Shown piece by piece: positions 26,951 through 34,867 of a stretch of DNA of 64,000 nt (the first letter of the stretch is position 1; every line of letters starts with the position of its first letter). The notes under the pieces are model-generated. The model was given only the letters and a program-made list of their open reading frames with translations, ran no database searches and had not been told where the DNA came from. Source of the DNA: Legionella_C sp048541585 (GTDB lineage: Bacteria; Pseudomonadota; Gammaproteobacteria; Legionellales; Legionellaceae); contig NZ_CP183303.1 of assembly GCF_048541585.1 (NCBI RefSeq), forward strand, positions 1,674,001 through 1,738,000, given 5' to 3'. A program made the position numbers and the translations under genes.

Positions 26951-28756
26951 ATGAACAGCAGAAAGTTTATTACCAAACTAATGATAAGCCTATGGCTTAC
27001 ATGGGTCATGACTTGGGTACATGCAGGGACACCGTTGTGGACGTTTACCCCATTAACCGCAACAACCATCACAGTCGCAGCGAACGACACCGCTACCGTA
27101 CGCTATCAAGTCACCAATCAATCCAGAAAGCCACATACTTTAGTAATGAAAGCGATGCCGGGCGTTACACAGATAACGACAACTGGGAGTTGTCAAACCT
27201 TCTTTGTTTTAGGTTACCAACAATCGTGTATTTTAAATCTATCTATTAACGGCAGTGCTTTAATGGATAATATACTGGGTGGGCCTATCGTTTGTAGTCA
27301 AGACAACCCAAATCAATGTTATCAACCGAGCAGCGCCAACAGCTTACATATTACTAAAGGCTCTGTGATAGATTATACCGTAGGAGGATTTGTATTTGGT
27401 CTCTCAGGAACTTTGGTGCTTGAAGACAATGGTGGTGATGCATTAACCCTGAATGCAGACGGAACTTTTGCTTTTTCTAATGCGCTGCCTCCAGGAAGTA
27501 CTTATTTAGTCACTGTAAGAAGTCAACCTGCAAACCAAACCTGTACTGTCACTAATGGCAGTGGGATCATAGGTGGAGCGAACGTGACCAATGTTGGCGT
27601 TAACTGTGTCACGAATTTGGCCAACTTAAGCGCAAGCGTCAGTCAACTGGCTTTAAGTGTCACCGGGCTTACCGAATATGGTGTCAGTGGAACCCCTTCC
27701 TCTGGGCTTGCTCGTATCATTACCATTACCAATACAGGCAATAATGCTGCCATCAATTTATCGGTAACGCCACCAACTTGGCCTACCGGGACCTCCAACA
27801 CCACTACTTGTGGCAACACACTGCCGGTGAATAGCAGCTGCACGATTACCATCACACCGGGCGCTACAGCCACCTCGGATGGCACGAATCCCTGTTCAGG
27901 TGGAACAGCCCCTGTTCCCGGCGTGGTTCAAGTCAGTGCTGACAATGCGAATACAGTGACGAGCAATGTCGTTGTATTAGGCTATGGTTGTGTTTATCAA
28001 GGCGGCTACGTGTATGCATTGGATGACACAACCCCCAATACTGGCAGTGTAGGGGGTAAAGTTGTCACCACCACTGACCAAGCAGCTGCAGCGCCTAACG
28101 GCATTGTATGGAGTTCTAATGGAGGCACTGGTAGTGGAAGTGGCGGTTTTGACTCTATTGATGTAAGTAATGATACTCTTCCCGGAATTGATAACACCTC
28201 TACTTCCACCATTGGCTCCCCCTCCTATGGTACCTTTACTACATTCTTTTCTAATACCTATACCAATCCAAATCCATTTACCCCAGTCTCTTTTGCTAAC
28301 TGCAAGGGGAGCTCAGATGGTTCTTGCAATACAGCTAATATCGTGACGTTTTATAATCAATTTATTACCAATAACACGTCAGGAAGCGGCGGCTCTGCTC
28401 CCTTTACGGCATCTCCTGGGCCAACCAACCTCGCTTACTATGCTGCAGGTTTATGCAAGCAACCGATTGCAAGTTATACAGATTGGTATCTGCCGGCGAT
28501 TTGTGAGCTTGGATATGGAAGCCTTGCTTGCGGCACTTCAACTTCGCCGACAGTACAAAATATACAATTAAGCTTGATTGATAATAGTGGGTTTAGTGCT
28601 CCTACAGGTACCTACTGGAGTTCTACTGAGTTTTCACTGGGTCCTCAAATCGCTGCGTGGAACCAGAGCTTTGGTTCTAGCGGTCTTAATGGCCAGGACG
28701 CGAGCGGTAAGGATAATCTGCTTGGCGTTAGATGTTCTCGGGCGTTAACCTTTTAA
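26951..28756 (+). CDS. Secreted DUF1566/Lcl C-terminal-domain protein
   Basis: A 601-residue exported protein. Residues 1-25 are a signal peptide ending WVHA. The N-terminal region holds Ig-like cysteine-rich segments (TATVRYQVTNQSRKPHTLVMKAMPG, CQTFFVLGYQQSCILNLSI). A beta-rich repeat section contains GLSGTLVLEDNGGDALTLNADGTFAFS and TITNTGNNAAINLSVTPPTWP. The C-terminal 240 residues are the Lcl/DUF1566 module, with GGYVYALDDTTPNTGSVGGK, SYTDWYLPAICELGY, GTYWSSTEFS and a final LLGVRCSRALTF. Such proteins are abundant in Legionella. The Lcl domain is linked to surface adhesion. G+C is visibly higher than in the neighbours. AAGGACAG before ATG fits as a ribosome-binding site. Confidence 0.85.
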   Translation: MNSRKFITKLMISLWLTWVMTWVHAGTPLWTFTPLTATTITVAANDTATVRYQVTNQSRKPHTLVMKAMPGVTQITTTGSCQTFFVLGYQQSCILNLSINGSALMDNILGGPIVCSQDNPNQCYQPSSANSLHITKGSVIDYTVGGFVFGLSGTLVLEDNGGDALTLNADGTFAFSNALPPGSTYLVTVRSQPANQTCTVTNGSGIIGGANVTNVGVNCVTNLANLSASVSQLALSVTGLTEYGVSGTPSSGLARIITITNTGNNAAINLSVTPPTWPTGTSNTTTCGNTLPVNSSCTITITPGATATSDGTNPCSGGTAPVPGVVQVSADNANTVTSNVVVLGYGCVYQGGYVYALDDTTPNTGSVGGKVVTTTDQAAAAPNGIVWSSNGGTGSGSGGFDSIDVSNDTLPGIDNTSTSTIGSPSYGTFTTFFSNTYTNPNPFTPVSFANCKGSSDGSCNTANIVTFYNQFITNNTSGSGGSAPFTASPGPTNLAYYAAGLCKQPIASYTDWYLPAICELGYGSLACGTSTSPTVQNIQLSLIDNSGFSAPTGTYWSSTEFSLGPQIAAWNQSFGSSGLNGQDASGKDNLLGVRCSRALTF

Positions 28757-28774
28757 CTTTCCACTTTCTTTCCA

Positions 28775-28816
28775 ATGACCTTGCTTTGCAAAACTTGCAA
28801 AGCAGGTCATTAATTT
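28775..28816 (+). terminator. Terminator after the Lcl-domain gene
   Basis: TGACCTTGCTTTGCA and TGCAAAGCAGGTCA form a 14-bp stem with one bulged T, followed by TTAATTTTC. It lies 20 bp after the stop codon. Confidence 0.8.
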
Positions 28817-28887
28817 TCATAGTTTGTTATAACGTGGTATTACAGAATTACCAGTTTAGGGAGATATACTAAATAATTACGCAACAA

Positions 28888-28912
28888 CTTATCCCCAGAA
28901 ACTGTGGATAAG
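28888..28912. promoter_or_regulatory. Inverted pair of DnaA-box-like sites
   Basis: CTTATCCCCAG-AAA-CTGTGGATAAG is an 11-bp inverted repeat with one mismatch. One arm contains a perfect DnaA box (TGTGGATAA, 28903-28911) and the other a one-mismatch box (TTATCCCCA, 28889-28897). It lies between the Lcl gene terminator and the reverse-strand response regulator. Whether it binds DnaA or is just an extra hairpin is not decidable here. Confidence 0.5.
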
Positions 28913-28952
28913 TGTGTGGGGAATGTGTTTAACCGCTGTTATCAGTTATAAA

Positions 28953-29336
28953 TCACTTATCCTTTTTAATAGAATCTAGTAATTCTTTTGCTTCAGAGAG
29001 AGTAAAGAGTTTATATAAAAACCCGGCCATACCGACCGCTGCAGCTTGAACATTAAATTGCGCTTCACTGTGGATAGTCAATGCAATAATTGGGGTATTT
29101 TTGTTAAGGCGACTTTGCGTTTTAATTAAATGAGTGGTTTCAAAACCATTAGGGCCATTACTTAAGCTTAAATCCATTAAAATAGCATCATAGGCGGTTG
29201 CATTGGCTTTAGCTAGAGCCGCTATACCATTATCTGCTGTATCTACAGTACAATTTAATTCCGTTAAATGTAACTTAGCTACCGCCTGCGCTGTCTTGGC
29301 ATCTTCAACAATTAATATGCGCACCAGTTTTGTCAT
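28953..29336 (-). CDS. Single-domain response regulator (CheY-like)
   Basis: 127 residues made only of a receiver domain. Seen: the acidic pair in RILIVEDAKTAQ, the phospho-acceptor Asp in DAILMDLSLSNGPNGFE, the Thr in PIIALTIHSE and the Lys in GFLYKLFTLSEA, where KPF of most receivers is KLF. There is no output domain, so it should act by protein contact or in a phosphorelay. No kinase gene is adjacent. I prefer ATG 29336 over the TTG at 29348 because the receiver strand begins directly after it. Confidence 0.88.
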   Translation of the reverse strand: MTKLVRILIVEDAKTAQAVAKLHLTELNCTVDTADNGIAALAKANATAYDAILMDLSLSNGPNGFETTHLIKTQSRLNKNTPIIALTIHSEAQFNVQAAAVGMAGFLYKLFTLSEAKELLDSIKKDK

Positions 29337-29622
29337 TATTAATTCCAATCATCATTAAATATTTAAATTAATTAAAGCACATTGATTTTATGCTCGCTTA
29401 TTAATTTAATTTATCTAAGGTTACTTAAAAAGTCTTGTAAAATACTAAATTTATTCCCCTATTAAAAGCTTAATTTTGATAAAAACGTTATAACAACCAA
29501 AGAAGTAGGGCCAAGTTGGATTGATTTTTAACAGCCTTGCAGATGATTTTTCGCATCCCACCATACTTATGCTAAGCTGTTACAGGTTGTAAGGATTATT
29601 TAATTAATAATAAGGAAGAGTT

Positions 29623-31137
29623 ATGAAAAAATGGATCCTACCCTCACTAGTATTTTCACAATTACTGAATGCTGCGCCTTGCCCGTTTGATCAATCAAAA
29701 AACTGTGATTTGAAAACGGATATCTTAAAGGATAAATCAGCACAGGGCTTAAATTTTTATGCCCCCACTAATTATGATCATCGTATATCGGGTGAAATTA
29801 ATGTTTATGATGTATCAAAAGTGATTAAAAAAGCGGATGGCACCTTAACGCTATTAGCTGATGTTGTTAATCCCGGCTTTTGGCGCTCGGGTGAAATTAT
29901 GACCCGCGCTAATCTAACAGCTCCCCCTTATAACTCGCCTACGCCATCAGCTGTTTGGACAACCCAAACTACCACTCATGGTTATGTCGAAGTTAATGTT
30001 AAACTACCTTCGTGCACTGTCAGTACTGATGGTAAATGTCAAAATGGTAGTAATCCTGCAGAATATAATCGCGGACTTTGGCCTGCCATTTGGATGGAGC
30101 CTACCTTTGATGCTAATTGGCCACAAAATGGTGAAATTGACATTATGGAGGCTTATCTAAAAAATACAGCGTTTAATATCGTGACCGCGACATTGCATTT
30201 TAATGGTAATGATCCTCGTTGTGGTGGTAACGATTGCCGCGGTATAGGTTTTGGTTTAGGTAATCATACCTTTCCTGAATTAGCTTACGCAAAACCGCAT
30301 ACTTGGGGATTTGAATGGGAAAAAGACCCACAAAGCACGAAGGGAGGATATATCCTTAACGGTTATATTGATAACGCTAAAATATGGGGACCGCTGCGCA
30401 CCGATACGTTGCCTGCTGATGGCCCTAATGCCCTAAGCCGTGGTTTTAATGACCCGAATGGCGGTTATTATTTAATTGTTAACTTAGCGGTAGGCGGTCC
30501 TTATGCTGATGCACCTAATCCGCAAATGAAACGTGCTAGTATGGATGTTAACAGTATTAAAGTCTATCAAGTAGGTGGTAGCGGCCCAGCCAATAAGTGT
30601 CTTGCACCAACTAATATTACTTCGTCTTATACTGCTGATAAAAAAAGCGCTACCCTTAATTGGCAGCAGCCACAAGGTAGTTTGCCTATTCAATTATACC
30701 GGGTTAAAGATTGTCAAAAGCGCCTCCTTTGGGAAGGTAACCAACTAACTTTTACTGATAAGATGCTACCTGGCGAGCCTGGAAATTATGTATACTTTTT
30801 AAGCTCCGTGTGTAATGGCCAAGAGTCCTCCAATGTAGAATATGATGTCAATATGACAACGGATGATGTTTGTAATCCGCCAAGTAATATTAACGCAACT
30901 TATACGCCAGACAAAAAATCAATTACATTAACATGGACTGCGCCTGCTAGTGGCTCTGCTGCTGCCTCTTATGAGATAAGTGATTGGATGAAGCATGTCA
31001 TGTGGCAAGGTAATGCATTAACGTTTACTGATAAATCACTCCCAGGCACTGCTGGAAAATTTACCTACTTTGTAGACACTGTTTGTCAAAATGGTAAGCG
31101 TTCTGAATTAGTTCAAAAAGATGTTATGATTCCTTAA
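29623..31137 (+). CDS. Secreted GH16 beta-glucanase with two C-terminal repeats
   Basis: 504 residues. Residues 1-18 form a signal peptide. The GH16 domain occupies about 25-325. Seen: HGYVEVNVKLPSC, GLWPAIWMEP, the catalytic ExDxxE as EIDIMEAY (E171, D173, E176), ATLHFNG, HTWGFEWE and the closing strand MDVNSIKVYQVG. Residues 330-414 and 416-504 are a duplicated beta module, each starting C.(A/P)P.NI...YT.DKKS.TL.W and holding (W)EGNQLTFTDK.LPG or its near copy, probably fibronectin-III-like. It should hydrolyse beta-1,3 or mixed-linkage glucan outside the cell. A good AAGGAAGAG site precedes ATG. Confidence 0.88.
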   Translation: MKKWILPSLVFSQLLNAAPCPFDQSKNCDLKTDILKDKSAQGLNFYAPTNYDHRISGEINVYDVSKVIKKADGTLTLLADVVNPGFWRSGEIMTRANLTAPPYNSPTPSAVWTTQTTTHGYVEVNVKLPSCTVSTDGKCQNGSNPAEYNRGLWPAIWMEPTFDANWPQNGEIDIMEAYLKNTAFNIVTATLHFNGNDPRCGGNDCRGIGFGLGNHTFPELAYAKPHTWGFEWEKDPQSTKGGYILNGYIDNAKIWGPLRTDTLPADGPNALSRGFNDPNGGYYLIVNLAVGGPYADAPNPQMKRASMDVNSIKVYQVGGSGPANKCLAPTNITSSYTADKKSATLNWQQPQGSLPIQLYRVKDCQKRLLWEGNQLTFTDKMLPGEPGNYVYFLSSVCNGQESSNVEYDVNMTTDDVCNPPSNINATYTPDKKSITLTWTAPASGSAAASYEISDWMKHVMWQGNALTFTDKSLPGTAGKFTYFVDTVCQNGKRSELVQKDVMIP

Positions 31138-31149
31138 TAGCTATTTTTA

Positions 31150-31177
31150 GTTAGGCTTCTTTTAATAGAAGCCTAAC
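31150..31177 (+). terminator. Terminator after the GH16 gene
   Basis: A perfect 10-bp stem GTTAGGCTTC / GAAGCCTAAC with an 8-base loop, 12 bp after the stop. A T-rich tract (TTCTTTTTTTCT) follows about 8 bp further on. Confidence 0.85.
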
Positions 31178-31276
31178 CTGATAGATTCTTTTTTTCTATT
31201 TTTATTAAAGCTTTAATTGACTAATACGTTTCTTCCTTTCATGATAATAAGCTTTTGCAAAAGGTAAGCGCTTATT

Positions 31277-31723
31277 GTGTATCGTATTTACTATTTATTA
31301 AAAACTGCTTTATTGTCTGTGTTGGCTAAACGAACTGTTGGAGTAAGAGCCTTATTGATAAGAGAAAATGAAACTTTATTAGTGAAACACACTTATCAAG
31401 CGGGTTGGTATACTATAGGGGGTGGGGTTGAACCCGGTGAAACAGCGCATCAAGCTTTACTACGCGAAATTAAAGAAGAGGTAGGAGCGACATTAACTAC
31501 GCCGCCCCAATTGTTTGCTGTGTATTATAGCCGTAATGAACGGCGAGACGATTACATCATTTTTTATATCTGTCATGTTTATCAGCAAGAAAGGGTTCAT
31601 TCACCAGAAATTGCTGAGCAGCAATGGTTTAACTTAAATCAGTTGCCCACCGATATATCGCCTGCTACTAAGAAGCGAATTGAGGAATACTTAGGTAGGG
31701 CTGAGATAAGTGAGTATTGGTAG
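31277..31723 (+). CDS. Nudix hydrolase
   Basis: 148 residues with a full Nudix box, GGGVEPGETAHQALLREIKEEVGATL. The catalytic RExxEE helix is intact, and VRALLIRENETLLVKH precedes it as the first strand. It cleaves a nucleoside diphosphate linked to some other moiety; the substrate is not predictable. The start is GTG 31277, with AAAAGGTAAG just upstream. The N-terminal YRIYYLLKTALLSVLAK is a short hydrophobic lead typical of a subgroup annotated as NUDIX domain proteins. It is not clearly in an operon. Confidence 0.88.
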   Translation: MYRIYYLLKTALLSVLAKRTVGVRALLIRENETLLVKHTYQAGWYTIGGGVEPGETAHQALLREIKEEVGATLTTPPQLFAVYYSRNERRDDYIIFYICHVYQQERVHSPEIAEQQWFNLNQLPTDISPATKKRIEEYLGRAEISEYW

Positions 31724-31805
31724 GAGTTACCAGTACCTAAATAAATAACTTAATTTTTTTAATTTTTCTTTTATAATGCCCTAATTCTTCATAAATAGAG
31801 CAGTT

Positions 31806-32570
31806 ATGTATTCAAACGTTATTGTTCGCACGCCTGCGACAAGTCTAATTCATGGCCTAACATCACAAACGACAAGCTCACCTGATTATGCCCAAGCGTT
31901 AGTACAGCATCAACATTATATTAATGCATTAAAGAAAGGTGGCACAGAGGTAACGATTCTTCCTGCTATAGCAGAATATCCGGATGCCTGTTTTGTTGAA
32001 GATGTTGCTTTATTAACAGAAAAAATAGCTATTTTAACACGGCCTGGCGCCTTAACTCGCCAAGGAGAAGTCGCTTTAATCGAACCGTGCATTAAATCAT
32101 TTTATCAAGACAAAATTACCTCTATCAACGCCCCGGGCACGCTTGAGGCAGGCGATATTTTAAGGGTTAACAATCACTTTTATATCGGTCTTTCCAAGCG
32201 CACCAATCAAGAAGGTGCTACCCAATTAGCGGCCATTTTAACAGCGTATGGCTATACCAGTTCAACTATTGAATTAAAAGAATACTTGCATTTAAAGACA
32301 GGCGTCTCATATTTAGGTGAGGGCTATTTATTAGTTGCAGGGGAGCTTATTGATCATCCAGCATTTTCTAGCTTTAAACAAATCAAAGTATTGCCTGAAG
32401 AAACGTATGCTGCCAATACGATAACCATTAATAATACCATTTTAATGCCTTCAGGATTTTCTATCACCAGCAAAGCAGTAGAAGCGTTAGGTTTTAACAT
32501 CTGTCCGCTTGCTATGTCAGAATTTCAAAAAATTGATGGTGGCTTAAGCTGCTTATCATTGAGATTTTAA
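31806..32570 (+). CDS. Dimethylargininase-like amidinohydrolase (DDAH family)
   Basis: 254 residues of the amidinotransferase/DDAH superfamily. Seen: the substrate-binding acidic segment CFVEDVALLTEKIAILTRPG, GTLEAGDILRVNNHFYIGLSKRTNQEG, the catalytic His in YLHLKTGVSYLGEG, and the nucleophile Cys close to the C-terminus in KIDGGLSCLSLRF. These are the positions used by bacterial DDAH, which converts N-omega-methylarginines to citrulline and methylamines. No signal peptide. A TATAAT box lies about 30 bp upstream (31772-31777). Its stop overlaps the start of the APC transporter gene by one base, so uptake and hydrolysis of an arginine derivative are probably coupled. Confidence 0.85.
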   Translation: MYSNVIVRTPATSLIHGLTSQTTSSPDYAQALVQHQHYINALKKGGTEVTILPAIAEYPDACFVEDVALLTEKIAILTRPGALTRQGEVALIEPCIKSFYQDKITSINAPGTLEAGDILRVNNHFYIGLSKRTNQEGATQLAAILTAYGYTSSTIELKEYLHLKTGVSYLGEGYLLVAGELIDHPAFSSFKQIKVLPEETYAANTITINNTILMPSGFSITSKAVEALGFNICPLAMSEFQKIDGGLSCLSLRF

Positions 32571-33886
32571 TGGCAAAAAAATTAACTAGCTTTAAATTAG
32601 CACTGATTATTGTTTGCTCCGTCGATAGCATTCGCAATCTACCCGCTATAGCTATTATTGGGCAGGATTTATTTTTATATTTTGGGCTTGCTTTTGGCCT
32701 TTTTCTTTTGCCAAGCGCCTATATTGCCAGTTGGTTTACTCAGTATTCTGATGAAGGCATTTATGGTTGGGTTAAATTAAGCTTGAGCAAAAAATTAGGT
32801 TTTATTGCTATTTCGCTGCAATTGATGCAAAACCTTTTTATTTTTCCTACTTTTTTAGCTTTTATTGCGGGGTTAATATTATATTGTCTTGCACCAACAT
32901 TAACCCAAAATAACCTACTTATTTTTCTTATTGCTAATGGCTTAATTTGGGGGCTCACTGGTTTAAATACTCATGGATTTGCCTTATCTTCCCGCTTAAC
33001 AGTGATTTGCGCGCTGCTAGGATTAATTATTCCTTTTATAATAATTTTAGTCATTGGCAGTAACTGGCTAATACTCTATCCGCAAGCGTTAAAAACCTTG
33101 CCTACAAACGCTGAGCATTCTTGGGCGGCTTTAACCGCCATTATTCTTTCTTTCTGCGGTATTGAAATTGCAGCAGTACATGCTAAAGAAAGTAAAGAAA
33201 AAGCCTTGCCTAAAGCTATAGCGCTTTCTGTTATTATTATTTTTGTCACCATGCTATTTGGCGCGTTAACGCTCGCCCTGATTATTCCTGCCGAGCAGTT
33301 AAATTTTATTACTGGTATTCCTGAATTATTTCATTTTTTCTTCAAACAAATTAATTTAGCGCCCCTTGCTTTGCTTATAGATTTATTAATTATTGTAGGT
33401 TGCCTAGGTTGTGCAAATAATTGGCTAATCTCTCCTATTAAAGGACTAGCTTTTGCTGCAGGTACTATAACTGATAGGCGTGTTCATAAAGCGTTATTGC
33501 TGGGGCAGGCCGCTATTGTTTCTATTATTAGCAGCCTTTTTTTATTTTTCCCCTCATTAAATGCTTCTTATTGGATAATGATTGTGTTAGCGACGCAAAT
33601 GTATTTAGTAATGTATTTTTTAATGTTCATTGGCGCTATCTGCTTAGCACGACGATTAAAAGGAAATACAAACTTAAGGTGGCAAGTTTTAATTTTAGCA
33701 AGCCTTGGACTTGTTGGTTCAACAATTGCTTTTGTCGTGAGCTTTTCTCCACCAGCAACGTTAACCATTACACCCGCAAACTATCAACTAGCACTGCTAT
33801 TAAGTTTTTGCGGTACTCTTACCTTTATAGTAGGCGGATATTATCTTTTTAGCTATAAATTGGTTAAGCTAAGCCCACTTGCTTAA
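32570..33886 (+). CDS. APC-superfamily amino-acid permease
   Basis: 438 residues with about twelve hydrophobic segments. Seen: SFKLALIIVCSVDSIRNLPAIAIIG at the first helix, and FGLAFGLFLLPSAYIASWF. A central SFCGIEIAAVHAKESKEKALPKAIALS, with the FxGxE motif and conserved basic loop, is typical of GadC/AdiC-like amino-acid antiporters and permeases. It overlaps the dimethylargininase gene (TAATG), which suggests that its cargo is arginine, a methylated arginine, citrulline or a related amino acid. It converges on the alpha/beta hydrolase gene with a 4-bp overlap of the coding ends. Confidence 0.87.
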   Translation: MAKKLTSFKLALIIVCSVDSIRNLPAIAIIGQDLFLYFGLAFGLFLLPSAYIASWFTQYSDEGIYGWVKLSLSKKLGFIAISLQLMQNLFIFPTFLAFIAGLILYCLAPTLTQNNLLIFLIANGLIWGLTGLNTHGFALSSRLTVICALLGLIIPFIIILVIGSNWLILYPQALKTLPTNAEHSWAALTAIILSFCGIEIAAVHAKESKEKALPKAIALSVIIIFVTMLFGALTLALIIPAEQLNFITGIPELFHFFFKQINLAPLALLIDLLIIVGCLGCANNWLISPIKGLAFAAGTITDRRVHKALLLGQAAIVSIISSLFLFFPSLNASYWIMIVLATQMYLVMYFLMFIGAICLARRLKGNTNLRWQVLILASLGLVGSTIAFVVSFSPPATLTITPANYQLALLLSFCGTLTFIVGGYYLFSYKLVKLSPLA

Positions 33887-34677
33887 CTATTAAAAAAATT
33901 TTTAATCACTTGCGCAAATTGTTCGGGATATTCAAGATAAGGTACGTGGCCACACTCTTTAAAGCAAAAATAGTGCGCATTGGGAATTTGTTGGGCTAGT
34001 AACTTGACTGTTGCTTCATTAAAAATTAAATCTTGCTCCGAGCCAAGCACTAAAGTAGGCACTTTAATGTTCTTAGCCCACGCACTAGCATCGAAATGAG
34101 TAAGGGCTGCATATTGCCCTTCATAGCCTGCTAGAGTAAAAGGGTAAGGGTTATTTAGCGCAAGCTCAATCAGCTCATCAAACTTTCCTGGTTTAGAAAG
34201 AAATTGATAAGAAAACACCCAACTAAGCGAGCTTCTAAGCACGGGAATAATGGGGGCTTGAGCTCTTAGTAATTCAAGTTGGGCCGCGAGATAAAATTGA
34301 TAGGGCGTATTGAGGGTCATAACGGAATTACTAATTACGGCTGACTGAAGTAAATCGGGATAGTGATACGCTAAGGTTTGTACAATACAGCCACCCATCG
34401 AATTGCCAACTACATAAACCTTACTAAAGCCAAGCTTATCACACAAGGCAACCACATCATCAGCCATTTGCTTGATAGTATAGGCCGTGTTTGGTGCATC
34501 AGTTTGGCCTGCCCCACGGTTATCTAATAAAATTAACTGATAGTCATCTTGCAAATAAGTTAATACATCTTGCCAAACGGTATGATCCACGCTAAATCCT
34601 GCAATAAAAATAATGGGCTCGCCTTGACCATGTGTTTCATAATACAAGGAAATATCATTAATTTTTATCTTTGGCAT
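33883..34677 (-). CDS. Alpha/beta hydrolase
   Basis: 264 residues with the classical triad: Ser in VVGNSMGGCIVQ (nucleophile elbow), Asp in LGSEQDLIFNEATV and His in ECGHVPYLEYPEQF. The YYETHGQGEPIIFIAGFSVDHTVW opening supplies the oxyanion-hole region. It is close to the BioH/3-oxoadipate enol-lactonase-like group, with no pathway link from its neighbours. Cytoplasmic. Substrate unknown. Confidence 0.88.
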   Translation of the reverse strand: MPKIKINDISLYYETHGQGEPIIFIAGFSVDHTVWQDVLTYLQDDYQLILLDNRGAGQTDAPNTAYTIKQMADDVVALCDKLGFSKVYVVGNSMGGCIVQTLAYHYPDLLQSAVISNSVMTLNTPYQFYLAAQLELLRAQAPIIPVLRSSLSWVFSYQFLSKPGKFDELIELALNNPYPFTLAGYEGQYAALTHFDASAWAKNIKVPTLVLGSEQDLIFNEATVKLLAQQIPNAHYFCFKECGHVPYLEYPEQFAQVIKNFFNS

Positions 34678-34867
34678 TTTAGTTTAACTCCGTCCATATT
34701 TATTTAAATTTAGTTTAGATTAAGTAACTACTTATTAATTTCTAGGTTAGCAAAATGTAATAAATAGGACAAATAAAAATCTTTATTACTAAATAATAAT
34801 CACATTGATTCTTTTTTAATAAAATGGTATTATTGTAAAACTTTTATTCAAATTGTTTTATTTTAAA

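Noticed and set aside
27643..27885. 80-codon reverse ORF inside the Lcl-domain gene
   Set aside because: A shadow of the GC-richer repetitive coding sequence; hydrophobic Val/Pro-rich translation without a ribosome-binding site.
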